Source of the DNA: Kibdelosporangium banguiense
GTDB taxonomy: Bacteria > Actinomycetota > Actinomycetes > Mycobacteriales > Pseudonocardiaceae
Direction of reading: 5' to 3'
NCBI RefSeq assembly: GCF_017876405.1
Contig: NZ_JAGINW010000001.1
Coordinates: 6,957,203-7,021,202, forward strand
Length of the DNA stretch: 64,000 nt
Shown here: piece after piece, positions 1 through 8,800 of the stretch
How the letters are laid out: each line of letters begins with the position of its first letter
Position numbering within the stretch: the first letter of the stretch is position 1
Position numbers and translations under genes: made by a program
The notes under the pieces: model-generated
What the model saw: the letters and a program-made list of their open reading frames with translations, nothing else
What the model was told of the DNA's origin: nothing
Databases searched by the model: none

Positions 1-234
1 GCCGCCGACCAGCACACCGGCGGGCCGGGCGAATCCGGCGAACTCCTGGTTGTCGATCAACGCCGAGGTGGCGACCAGAGCCGAGAAGAGCACGGCCACG
101 CCGACCATCATGAGCTTCTCGACTCGTGGTGAGAGCTCCACACGGGAACGCAGCACGGGCCCTGCGATACGGAACGCGAACGTGCCCACGGCGAGGATCA
201 GCACGGCGCCGATCAGGGCCAATGGGGAAATCAT
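1..234 (-). CDS. azlD: AzlD-type branched-chain amino acid exporter subunit, C-terminus cut by window edge
   Basis: The first 78 codons of a small hydrophobic protein are visible, starting at an ATG that overlaps the stop of the azlC-like gene by ATGA. Two hydrophobic stretches are seen, one near the N-terminus (LALIGAVLILAVGTFAF) and one around residues 50-62, separated by a basic segment with VEKLMMVGVAVLF. AzlD proteins are about 100 residues with three to four membrane segments and work with AzlC as a two-part exporter of branched-chain or aromatic amino acids in the cytoplasmic membrane. The assignment rests on this partial sequence and on the AzlC neighbour; the C-terminus lies outside the window. 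Confidence 0.8.
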   Translation of the reverse strand, partial: MISPLALIGAVLILAVGTFAFRIAGPVLRSRVELSPRVEKLMMVGVAVLFSALVATSALIDNQEFAGFARPAGVLVGG

Positions 235-920
235 GCGGCCACTTTCCCGGCGAATCGGTCACCGCCGAGGCTGGCCAGCACGCCGACCAACGCAAGCAAC
301 ACAGGCATACCGGCGGTCAGGAAGGGTGATGTCGCCAGTGCGACGACGACGCCTGTGGCCGCGGCACGACGGGTGGGGCCGTTGTCCAACGAAGGCAAGA
401 GGAGTGCGAGCAATACGGCGGGGAAGGCCGCATCCAGTCCGAAAGCGTTGGTGTCGCTGATGATCGTGCCGCCGAAGGCGCCTATCAGCGTGCCGATGTT
501 CCAGCATACGAACAGGCCGATCGAGCATGCCCAGTAGGCCGCGCGACGCTGTGTGGGATCGCGCTGCGACAGCGTGAACGCCGCGCTCTCGTCGGTGATC
601 ACGTGGCTGCCGATCCGTCGCCAGCCGGTGGCATGGACGTCGCCGATGGCGAAGCCCAGGGGGAGCATCCGGGTGTTGACCAGCAGGCCTGCCACCACGG
701 CCGCGATCAGGCTGCCGCCGGAGACGACGATCGCGACGAACATGAACTGGGCGGCGCCTGCGAACACCACCACGGACATCAGCATCGGCAACCACACCGG
801 CAGGCCTGAGCTGACGGTGATGGCCCCGAAGGACATCCCGACGAACGCGCAGGCCGCCACCACCAGCGCGATGTCCCGCGCCAGTTCGGGGTCCAGGGTT
901 CTCCATATCGAACGCATCAA
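231..920 (-). CDS. azlC: AzlC family branched-chain amino acid exporter large subunit
   Basis: The product is 229 residues, normal for AzlC, with about five to six membrane segments. It carries the family's N-terminal signature region (GMSFGAITVSSGLPVWLPM, residues 28-46) and a second hydrophobic half after residue 100. AzlC/AzlD pairs export branched-chain amino acids or analogues. The gene is translationally coupled to azlD through ATGA and diverges from an XRE-cupin regulator whose start lies 64 bp away, so the shared intergenic region probably holds the promoter and operator of both. The substrate cannot be read from sequence. Confidence 0.87.
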   Translation of the reverse strand: MMRSIWRTLDPELARDIALVVAACAFVGMSFGAITVSSGLPVWLPMLMSVVVFAGAAQFMFVAIVVSGGSLIAAVVAGLLVNTRMLPLGFAIGDVHATGWRRIGSHVITDESAAFTLSQRDPTQRRAAYWACSIGLFVCWNIGTLIGAFGGTIISDTNAFGLDAAFPAVLLALLLPSLDNGPTRRAAATGVVVALATSPFLTAGMPVLLALVGVLASLGGDRFAGKVAA

Positions 921-984
921 CCGCTATGCTGAACGCAAGGCAAACCGTTTGTCAAGACGAACGCACCGACCGATGGAGCGAACG

Positions 985-1554
985 ATGCCCGCCAGTAACC
1001 CCGCCCAGCTCTCGGTGATCTCCGTGATCGCCGCGTCCCTGCAGCGTGAACGCCGCCGCGCCGGACTCTCGCTGGCCGAGGTCGCGCGCCGGGCCGGAAT
1101 CGCCAAGTCCACGCTGTCCCAGCTGGAATCCGGCACCGGCAATCCGAGCGTGGAGACCCTCTGGGCGCTGTGCGTGACCCTGGATGTGCCGTTCGCCCAA
1201 CTGGTCGAGCCGCCGAAGCCGAGAGTGCAGGTGATCCGGGCCGACGAAGGACCGGTGTTCGCCGCCGAGCACTCCGACTACATCGCGAAAGTGCTGTCGG
1301 CCTGTCCGCCGAACGCGCGCCGGGACCTCTACCTGATCACCGCGCAGCCAGGTGCGCCACGCGCATCGGAGCCGCACCGCCCGGGGACGGTCGAGCATGT
1401 CGTGCTCAGCCGCGGTCGTGCGCTCATCGGCCTGACCGAAGAGCCGGTGGAGGTCCACCCCGGTGACTACATCGGCTATCCGGCCGACGTCCCGCACATC
1501 TTCAAGGCCCTGGAACCCGACACCGCGGCGGTCCTGGTCTCCGAGCACGTCTAG
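985..1554 (+). CDS. XRE-family transcriptional regulator with C-terminal cupin domain
   Basis: The 189-residue protein has an N-terminal helix-turn-helix (about residues 16-70; LSLAEVARRAGIAKSTLSQ) and a C-terminal cupin (about residues 115-185; the HRPGTVEHVVLSRG and VHPGDYIGYPADVPH stretches hold the usual His/Glu positions). This architecture is common for regulators that sense a small ligand through the cupin and control a neighbouring transporter. I chose ATG 985 because a GGAG lies 6 nt upstream; an in-frame ATG at 973 is also possible. The divergent azlCD genes are the obvious target, by context. Confidence 0.88.
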   Translation: MPASNPAQLSVISVIAASLQRERRRAGLSLAEVARRAGIAKSTLSQLESGTGNPSVETLWALCVTLDVPFAQLVEPPKPRVQVIRADEGPVFAAEHSDYIAKVLSACPPNARRDLYLITAQPGAPRASEPHRPGTVEHVVLSRGRALIGLTEEPVEVHPGDYIGYPADVPHIFKALEPDTAAVLVSEHV

Positions 1555-1562
1555 TTTGCCGA

Positions 1563-2690
1563 TTGGGCCGATCGGGCATTCCTGGCGAGTGGACATTAGG
1601 AGTTGAAGAGGAGTTCTTCCTCGTCGACGGCACGGGGCGGTTGGTGCCGCGCGCGCCCGAGGCGCTGGGTGAGACCGAGGACCCGGACGCGGACCTGAAG
1701 CCCGAACTGTTGCGCTACCAGGTGGAATCAGCCACGGGCGTGTGCCGTGACGCGCACGATCTGCACCGGGAACTGACTGATCTGCGCAACCAGCTAGCGC
1801 TTGGCGCCGCGCGGCAGGACGCCAGGCTGGCCGCGTCCGGAACTGTCGTGCACGCCCAGAATGGCGACGCGCTGATCGGGCCTGGCAGCCGCTATCACCA
1901 GATCGCCGAGCACTTCGGCCAGCTTGTTGTCGGTGGCCTGGTCTGCGGCTGTCACGTCCATGTCGGTGTGGACGACCGCGCGGTTGCCCTGAAGGTCTCC
2001 AACCATTTGCGGCCGTGGCTGCCGGTTTTGCTTGCGCTGTCGGCGAATTCCCCGTTCGTGGACGGCAAGCCGACCGGCTACGCCAGCAGCCGCCACCTGC
2101 TCTACAGTCGGTGGCCGTCCGGCGGGCCGCCGCCGTACCTGGAATCCCTCGACCAGTACGAGTCCATTGTGGCCGGATACCTGGAGGCCGAGGCCGCGCT
2201 GGACCGCAAGATGGTCTACTGGGACGTGCGGCCTTCGGAACACCAGCCGACCATCGAGATCCGCGTCGGCGATGTCGCTGCCACGGCACAGGAGGCGACG
2301 CTGTTCGCGATCGTCGTGCGATGCCTGGTGGCACACGCGATGGACCTCATCGCGGATGGTGTGGCCGCGCCGAATGTCCCCGGCGAGCTGCTGCGGGCCG
2401 GGATGTGGCGCGCGGCCAAGGACGGCCTCGCCGGTTTCTGCCCGGACCCGAGGACCGGTGAACTCCGTGCGGTGCAGGCGATCCTGGACGAGGAAATCAA
2501 CCGGTGCACGCCCGAGCTGAAACGCACCGAGGAACTCGAGCTGGTCACGTCCACTATGGACTGGCTACGGCAGCGCGGCGGTGGGGCCGAGCGGCAGCTG
2601 CGCGCGTTCGAACAGCACAGGCGGCTGGACGACGCACTCGACGAGATCGTGGTACCCGCGCCCGCCATGGGTGTAGAACGTCACCTATGA
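1563..2690 (+). CDS. Glutamate-cysteine ligase 2 family (YbdK-type carboxylate-amine ligase)
   Basis: The 375-residue protein begins close to the family hallmark GVEEEFFLVD (residues 13-22) and contains the metal/ATP-binding type motifs CGCHVHVGV (about 129-137) and PTIEIRVGDVAAT (about 229-241). YbdK-type proteins are weak glutamate-cysteine ligases, and many actinobacterial members join an unknown carboxylate to an amine using ATP. The start is TTG 1563, only nine bases after the preceding stop, and no better in-frame start fits before the conserved motif. The stop overlaps the downstream methyltransferase start by ATGA. The true substrate is unknown. Confidence 0.87.
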   Translation: MGRSGIPGEWTLGVEEEFFLVDGTGRLVPRAPEALGETEDPDADLKPELLRYQVESATGVCRDAHDLHRELTDLRNQLALGAARQDARLAASGTVVHAQNGDALIGPGSRYHQIAEHFGQLVVGGLVCGCHVHVGVDDRAVALKVSNHLRPWLPVLLALSANSPFVDGKPTGYASSRHLLYSRWPSGGPPPYLESLDQYESIVAGYLEAEAALDRKMVYWDVRPSEHQPTIEIRVGDVAATAQEATLFAIVVRCLVAHAMDLIADGVAAPNVPGELLRAGMWRAAKDGLAGFCPDPRTGELRAVQAILDEEINRCTPELKRTEELELVTSTMDWLRQRGGGAERQLRAFEQHRRLDDALDEIVVPAPAMGVERHL

Positions 2691-3469
2691 GCACACTGGA
2701 TTGGAGCCTTGGCGAGTTCGAAGGCGTCGCGCCCCAACTACTGCCGGCGGCCCAGACCGCCATCGAGCTGGCCGGGCTCTCGTCCGGCCAGCACGTTGTC
2801 GACGTCGGCTGCGGTACAGGCAACGCGGCCTTGCTTGCCGCGCAACATCCTGGCGTCCGTGTCACGGGTGTCGACCCGGCGCCGCGTCTCTTGGAGGTCG
2901 CGCGTGCCGCCGCTGCGGCTCGCGGTCTCGACGCCGATTTCGTTTCCGGCGATGCGGCCAATGTGCCGTTGCCCGACGGCAGCGCGGACGTCGTGCTGTC
3001 CGTTTTCGCTGTCATCTTCGCACCGGACCCGGCCGTCGCGGCCGCGGAACTCGCCCGGATCACTGCGCCGGACGGGAAGATCGTTGTCGCTGCGTGGATT
3101 CCGGAAGGCGCGGTGATGGAAGCCATGAAGGTGCTCGTGCAAGCCATTGGCGAGGCCAGCGGTAGCTCAGTCGGACCGTCCTTCGAATGGTACGAGCCCG
3201 CCCAGGCTGCCGGCCTGTTCGAGCCGCACGGTTTCGACGTCGCGGTACACGAGCGATCGCTGGCTTTCCAGGCGCCGGATGTGGAGTCCTACTGGCAGGC
3301 CAGTTTCGTCCAGCACCCGCTGATGGTCGCCACGACGCCGCTGCTGGAGGCGCACGGCCTGCTGGCCGGGGCGCAGGCGTCCGCCCGTGCGATCCTCGTG
3401 GAGGGCAACGAGTCGCCGGACGCCTTCAAGGTGACGTCCCGCTATGTGGTGATCACCGCGAGCCGTTGA
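2687..3469 (+). CDS. Class I SAM-dependent methyltransferase
   Basis: The 260-residue protein has a class I methyltransferase fold. Motif I is VVDVGCGTGNAALLA (about residues 37-51), the acidic end of strand 2 is VTGVDPAP, the post-I region is FVSGDAANVPLPDGSAD, and the motif III area is ARITAPDGKIVVAAWIP. This is the UbiE/MenG-like small-molecule type. Starting at ATG 2687 overlaps the ligase stop (ATGA), so the two are probably co-translated and may modify the same small metabolite. The substrate is not predictable. Confidence 0.85.
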   Translation: MSTLDWSLGEFEGVAPQLLPAAQTAIELAGLSSGQHVVDVGCGTGNAALLAAQHPGVRVTGVDPAPRLLEVARAAAAARGLDADFVSGDAANVPLPDGSADVVLSVFAVIFAPDPAVAAAELARITAPDGKIVVAAWIPEGAVMEAMKVLVQAIGEASGSSVGPSFEWYEPAQAAGLFEPHGFDVAVHERSLAFQAPDVESYWQASFVQHPLMVATTPLLEAHGLLAGAQASARAILVEGNESPDAFKVTSRYVVITASR

Positions 3470-3488
3470 ACAACGCGGTGCTAACATC

Positions 3489-3499
3489 TTACGCTGTAA
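3489..3499. promoter_or_regulatory. Candidate TetR operator (TTAC-N3-GTAA)
   Basis: The 11-bp inverted repeat TTACGCTGTAA lies just upstream of the TetR gene. TTAC/GTAA palindromes of this size are common operators of actinobacterial TetR proteins with the TetR_C-type ligand domain, so autoregulation is likely. This is inference from position and symmetry. Confidence 0.5.
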
Positions 3500-3542
3500 T
3501 GAGATGGGAGCCCTCTTGGTTGTCTTCGCTGGTCAGGGCGAC

Positions 3543-4304
3543 GTGCGCCGGACGATGGCACTGCTGTGGCGGACAGCGGGCGCGCCGGAGCGAGTCAGTC
3601 CGGGGCCCAAGCCGGGCCTGAGTGCGGACGTGATCGTCGACGCGGCGATCGCCCTGGCCGACGCCGAAGGCATGGCAGCGGTCTCGATGCGGACCGTCGG
3701 CAAGCAGCTCGGCCGCACGGGAATGGCGCTGTACACATACGTTCCCAGCAAGAGCGAGCTCGTCGACCTGATGTACGACCGGGTGCTGGCCGAACTGCCG
3801 ACCGGATACGACCTGTCGGCGGGCTGGCGCGTGGCCGTGACCGAATGGGCCCGGACCTATTGGGAATTCCTGCTCCGGCATCCCTGGGTACTGCAGGTCT
3901 CCTCCGCGCGGCCGGTCCTGGGCCCCAACGAGTTCGCCACGCTGGAGACCCTGGTCCGGCTGTTCGACGGGATCGACGTGCCCGCGCCGGTGCTCAAGCA
4001 CATCGTGGGCACGCTGACAAGTTTCGTCGGTGGCACCGCCCGGACCGTGGCCGAGTCCAGACTGGCCCCGGCCGCGACCGGAATGTCCGAGGACGACTGG
4101 TGGTACGCCCGGTCGGCCGCGCTGACCGAAGCCGTGCCGGACTTCGCCGAGCGCTACCCGGCGGCGGTCCGGATGGAGGCGGAAAGCCAGACGCCGCATG
4201 ACAACTCCATGCTCTACATGGAACGCGAGGCGCTGGAGACGTTCACCGCCGGACTGGGATTCCTGCTGGACGGCATCGAGACGACGATCAGGAAGACCGC
4301 ATGA
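3543..4304 (+). CDS. TetR family transcriptional regulator with TetR_C-type ligand domain
   Basis: The 253-residue protein has an N-terminal TetR helix-turn-helix (IVDAAIALADAEGMAAVSMR then LGRTGMALYTYVPSKSEL, about residues 32-75) and a longer C-terminal domain of the tetracycline-repressor type (HPWVLQVSSARPVLGPN). I prefer GTG 3543, which gives the N-terminus MRRTMALLW seen in this subfamily; an ATG at 3504 would add 13 unusual residues. A palindrome lies upstream, and the oxygenase gene overlaps the 3' end by ATGA, so it probably controls itself and that enzyme. A paralogue sits at 51861-52640. Confidence 0.87.
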   Translation: MRRTMALLWRTAGAPERVSPGPKPGLSADVIVDAAIALADAEGMAAVSMRTVGKQLGRTGMALYTYVPSKSELVDLMYDRVLAELPTGYDLSAGWRVAVTEWARTYWEFLLRHPWVLQVSSARPVLGPNEFATLETLVRLFDGIDVPAPVLKHIVGTLTSFVGGTARTVAESRLAPAATGMSEDDWWYARSAALTEAVPDFAERYPAAVRMEAESQTPHDNSMLYMEREALETFTAGLGFLLDGIETTIRKTA

Positions 4305-5251
4305 GCATTCCTGTGATCGACATCGGGCCGCTGGTGACCGGTGGCACTGGCCGTGCCGGGGTGGCCGCCGCGATCGGCGAGGCCTGCCGGGCGAACGGCT
4401 TCTTCTACGTCACCGGCCATGGCGTCGACGAGGACCTGCAGGCCAGGCTCGAGCAGCAGAGCCGGGAGTTCTTCGCGCAGGACACCGGGACCAAGATGAA
4501 GATCCGGATGGCGCTCGGCGGCCGGGCCTGGCGCGGGTACTTCCCGGTCGGCGACGAGCTGACCTCCGGCGAGCCGGACCGCAAGGAAGGCCTGTACTTC
4601 GGCGCCGAACTGCCACCGGACGACCGGCCGCTGCACGGCCCCAACCTCTTCCCGTCCGACGAGTTCCGGCGGACCGTGCTCGGCTACATGGCCGCGCAGA
4701 CACAGGTCGGGCACGCGTTGATGAGAGGCATCGCGCTCAGCCTCGATCTGGACGAGTCCTACTTCGCCGAGAGGTACACGGCCGACCCGCTGATCCTGTT
4801 CCGGATCTTCAACTACCCGCCGGGCGGCGACGAGGCGTGGGGCGTCGGCGAGCACACCGACTACGGCCTGCTGACGATCCTCAAACAGGATGGCAACGGC
4901 GGCCTGCAAGTGAAGTCGAATGCCAACTGGATCGACGCGCCGCCGATCCCGGGCTCGTTCGTGTGCAACATCGGCGACATGCTCGACCGGCTCACCGGCG
5001 GCCGCTACCGCTCGACGCCGCATCGCGTGATCGGGACCCGCGCCACCGACCGGCTGTCGTGGCCGTTCTTCTTCGACCCTGGTTTCGACGCCGACGTGCG
5101 TGCCGTCGGGCAGCGGGTGCTGTCCGGCGAACCCCGCTGGGACGGCGCTGACGTGCACGAATACGAAGGAACCTACGGCGAGTACCTGGTGGCGAAGGTC
5201 TCGAAGGTGTTCCCGCGGCTGCTCGGCCCGGCCGGGCTGGAGAAAACCTGA
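4301..5251 (+). CDS. 2-oxoglutarate/Fe(II)-dependent oxygenase, isopenicillin N synthase-like
   Basis: The 316-residue protein has the N-terminal DIOX_N region (IPVIDIGPLV, ACRANGFFYVTGHGV) and the C-terminal double-stranded beta-helix core. The iron-binding triad is visible as HTD in GEHTDYGLLTIL (about residues 183-194) and the distal His in RSTPHRVIG; the following RLSWPFFFDP fits the 2-oxoglutarate side. Such enzymes hydroxylate or desaturate small molecules in the cytosol. The gene overlaps the TetR regulator by ATGA, which suggests a regulated catabolic or tailoring step. The substrate is unknown. Confidence 0.88.
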   Translation: MSIPVIDIGPLVTGGTGRAGVAAAIGEACRANGFFYVTGHGVDEDLQARLEQQSREFFAQDTGTKMKIRMALGGRAWRGYFPVGDELTSGEPDRKEGLYFGAELPPDDRPLHGPNLFPSDEFRRTVLGYMAAQTQVGHALMRGIALSLDLDESYFAERYTADPLILFRIFNYPPGGDEAWGVGEHTDYGLLTILKQDGNGGLQVKSNANWIDAPPIPGSFVCNIGDMLDRLTGGRYRSTPHRVIGTRATDRLSWPFFFDPGFDADVRAVGQRVLSGEPRWDGADVHEYEGTYGEYLVAKVSKVFPRLLGPAGLEKT

Positions 5252-5316
5252 GGCCTTGTGTCGATCCCGCCGGTCCTGCTTCGACGTGCAAGTAGAGACC
5301 GGAAAGGGGAACCGAG

Positions 5317-5673
5317 ATGAGCGCCACCACCGCAAGCGTGATCGACCTGCACAGCCGGACCCTGGACCTGCGCCTGGCCCAGGAGGACCGCGCCGAGGAC
5401 GTCGGCCGGCTGGCCGCCGACGACCGGCTGACCTGCCACGTGCGCGGCCGGTGGATCCACCAGTGCGTGTCGTCCTCGGTGCACGTCAACCCGGTCACCC
5501 GGCACCGCTGGTGCCGCGACTGTAAGACCGAGCTCAGTGTCGCGGTCGACGAACTGACACTGACTGTGCGGATCACCTGCCCGCGGTGCGGCGACGGCCA
5601 CAGCGCCGCGACGAACAGCCTGGTCAGGGCCTGCAACGCGAGCCTGTCACAGGCTGTCCGGCGAGCCGCCTAG
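5317..5673 (+). CDS. Small hypothetical protein with a zinc-ribbon-like four-cysteine motif
   Basis: The 118-residue protein has a strong AAGGGG ribosome-binding site 8 nt before its ATG. Cysteines occur in two CxxC knuckles, WCRDCK (about residues 66-71) and CPRCG (about 88-92), spaced like a zinc ribbon, with further Cys at about 40 and 50. I do not recognise a characterised family. It lies 65 bp after the oxygenase on the same strand and could be its operon partner or an independent gene. Confidence 0.65.
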   Translation: MSATTASVIDLHSRTLDLRLAQEDRAEDVGRLAADDRLTCHVRGRWIHQCVSSSVHVNPVTRHRWCRDCKTELSVAVDELTLTVRITCPRCGDGHSAATNSLVRACNASLSQAVRRAA

Positions 5674-5761
5674 GCCGTTGTAGGCGAACTGTAGGGCGTG
5701 CGGTGCATTGTTTGCTCATGAGCAGCCTGGTGCGGGTCATCTTGGCGCCGCCCGATTGCTT

Positions 5762-5801
5762 GGTCTGCCGCATGCGTCGGGGAGGAAACATGCGGCAGAC
5801 C
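5762..5801. terminator. Hairpin terminator with perfect 13-bp stem
   Basis: GGTCTGCCGCATG (5762-5774) pairs perfectly with CATGCGGCAGACC (5789-5801) across a 14-nt loop. It lies 8 bp beyond the stop of the ThuA-dehydrogenase gene and about 90 bp after the zinc-ribbon gene, so it can terminate the convergent transcripts. No T-run follows on either strand, typical of actinomycete terminators. Confidence 0.7.
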
Positions 5802-5808
5802 TGCCTGC

Positions 5809-8800
5809 TCAGCTACGCCATTGCTCCACAAGTGCCTTGGAATCACGCAGAAGCACAGCTGCTGCCTGCTTGTCCGGCACGGTCAGCCTGACCACGTAGT
5901 TGAACGTCCACATGGCCAACGCTGCTGCCTGCGGCTGCTTGGCGGCGGCGAAGCGCTCCGCCAAGTCGATCGGTGGCTTGAGCGCCGGTGCCTGCCCTGC
6001 CGCCAGCCGATCCACCAAGGCCCGCAGGTCGTCCGCGGATGTCCGGACAGTGAAAGCGATCCGATGCAGGGACGTGCGACCTGCCTTGTCGACCGCGGCG
6101 ATCTCCAGGGAATGGCTGCCGAGAGCCAGTGTGTGCAGCGGCAAGGTGCCTGGGGAGAGCGGCTTCCCGTCCAGTTTCGCCTCGTGGGAGGCGACACCCG
6201 ACCCGGAATCCGTCGCCTGCCAGGACAATGCAAGATCCTTGGAGTCGCCGTACTCGCCGCCGGGATCGACGCCTGTCAATGCCAGGACAGGTGCCGACGT
6301 GTCGAGTTTCACCTCACGGGAGCCTTCGGCCTCCACGTTCCCGGCCACGTCCACCGACCGGTACCGGACCACATGGGAACCTTCCCCTGTGATCGGGAAC
6401 GGTGCGGTGTAAGGAGTCCAGGCGCCACCGTCCACACTGTACTCAGTGGACTCGACACCCGAACCGTCCTCGTCGTCCGCAGCTGACAACGTGATCTTCG
6501 GCGGGGTGACGTACCACCCGTCCTTGCCGTCCGGTGCAGGGGCGGAAAGGGTTGTCCTGGGCGCCTGGACGTCGACCACGCCGTTGCCCACGAAGGTCAT
6601 CGAGTCCAGGTCGAACGGGCTCGGCTGACTGCCGCGGAACACCATGAACAGCTCGGTCGTCCCCACCGGCCGCGTGATGTTCACCGCGGGCAGCAGCACG
6701 TAGTTGTCCCAGCCACCGGTGTTCGGGACCGGTATGTCGGCCATGAGCTGACCGGTGGGCGAACCGGCCCGCAACTGGACCGAACCGCCGCCGGTCGGCG
6801 ACGACACCCGCAGTTGGACCTGGTTGATCCCGGTGAAGTTCATCGGTTTGAACGAGATCCAGTCGCCGTTGGAGATGTCCCCGATCCGCCTGCCGGACTC
6901 GGCACCGGCCTGCGAGACGATCCGGATACCGGAGGAATCGGTGAAGTACTCGGCCTGCTTGTGCTTGGGCTGCAGCACATGGGTCGCACGGCCGGTCAAC
7001 GGCGGCACGCCCTGGCTGCCCTTGTCGGTGTACGAGGCGTCCACCGAGTAGAAGATGTTCGCGTCCGCGTGCCCGGTGTCGAGCACGGTCGGGAACTTGC
7101 CGCGGCACGCGTTGATCGGATCGGTCGGGTGCGCGTGCGCGTCATGGCCGAGCGCGGGGGAGACGACCACCTTGGTGCAGTCGATCTGGCCGTCCTCCGG
7201 GTCGGTCACCTTGATGTCGAACGGAACCTGCTGGCCGAAGTCGAAGAATCCGCCGTTCACCGGGCGGGCGATCGACACGGCCGGAGCGGTGTTGCCCACC
7301 GAGACCGACACGTTCGCCGAGCCGGTCTTACCGGTCCCGTCGGTGACTTCGAGATGCACGTTGTAGGCACCACGAGTCGTGTAGGTGTGCGTGGGATTGG
7401 CTTCGGTGGACGTCGCGCCGTCGCCGAACGTCCACTTGTAGGTCACCGGCGTGCCTTCGGGATCGGCCGAACCAGCGCTGGAGAAACGGACCTCCAACGG
7501 CACACCACCGGACGTCGGCGTCGCCGCGACCTGTGCGACGGGCCGCCGGTTGCCTTGGCTGTAGTCGATCCGGTAGAGGCCCGAGTCGGGGTTGTCCCGG
7601 CCGTAGCCACCGCCCCACTCCAGCAGGTACAGCGCGCCGTCCGGGCCGAAGCGCATGTCCATCGGGGCCAGCGTCTTCTGGCTGGTCAGCCACGGGTCGA
7701 CCTTGAGGATCGAGCCCTGGCTGTCGAGGTTGAACGTGAAGAGCCGGTTGCGTGCCCACTCGTAGAACAACGGCCTGCCGTCGTAGTAGGCGGGGAACTT
7801 CCGGTCGGACGCCAGGTTCGGGTCGAACCGGTAGACCGGACCGGCCATCGGGGCGGCACCACCCGTGCCCAAGTCGGGGAACTCCGCCGAAGCGCCGTAA
7901 CCGTAGAAGACCTCAGCGGTTCTGGCCGCAGGCAGGTTGGTCAAGCCTGTGTTGTTCGGCGAGTCGTTGACGAGGTTGGCGCAGTCGAACTTCGCACCCG
8001 AGGTGTTGGTGGCGAAGTCGAAGTCGTTGTACGGGATGTTGTTGGCCACGCAGTACGGCCAGCCGTAGTAGCCAGGGGACCGGATGATGTTCCACTCGAC
8101 CTTGCCGTCCGGGCCGCGGTTCGGATTGGCGTCACGCGCGTCCGGGCCGTAGTCGGCCATGTAGATCGTGCCGTCGGTGTCCACAGTGAACCGGAACGGG
8201 TTGCGGAAACCCATCGCGTAGATCTCCGGCCGGGTCTTGGCCGTGCCCGGCGCGAACATGTTGCCCGCCGGAATGGTGTAGCCGCCACCGGGTTCCGGGT
8301 GGACGCGCAGGATCTTGCCACGCAGGTCGTTGGTGTTGGCCGCCGTCTTCTGCGCATCGAACAGGTCCCGGCCCGGCCGCTCGTCGATCGGGGCGTATCC
8401 GCTGGACTGGAACGGGTTCGTGTCGTCGCCGACACCGATGTAGAGGTTTCCGCCCGGCCCGAACGTCAGGTAGCCGCCGGTGTGGCCGGGCTCCTCCAGC
8501 CTGGATGCGGGGACCTCCAGGATCACCTGCTCGGAGGCCTTGTCGATGGTGTTGCCGTGCGCGGTGAACCGGGAGATCCGGTTGATCTCGGCGGTGCCCG
8601 GCGGCGAGTAGTTGACGTAGATCCAGTGGTTCGTGGCGAAGTCCGGGTCGACGGTGATGCCGATGACGCCGTCCTCGCCGCCGGAGTACACCGGCAGGTC
8701 CAGCGCGGTGGACGTGGTGTTGGTGGCCGGGTCGACGACCTTGACCTGGCCCAGGATCTCGGTGTAGTAGACCCGCCCGTCCGGCGCGACGGTCAGTGCG

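Noticed and set aside
553..984. N-terminal extension of the XRE-cupin regulator
   Set aside because: The extension lies antisense to azlC and has no family resemblance; a ribosome-binding site supports ATG 985.
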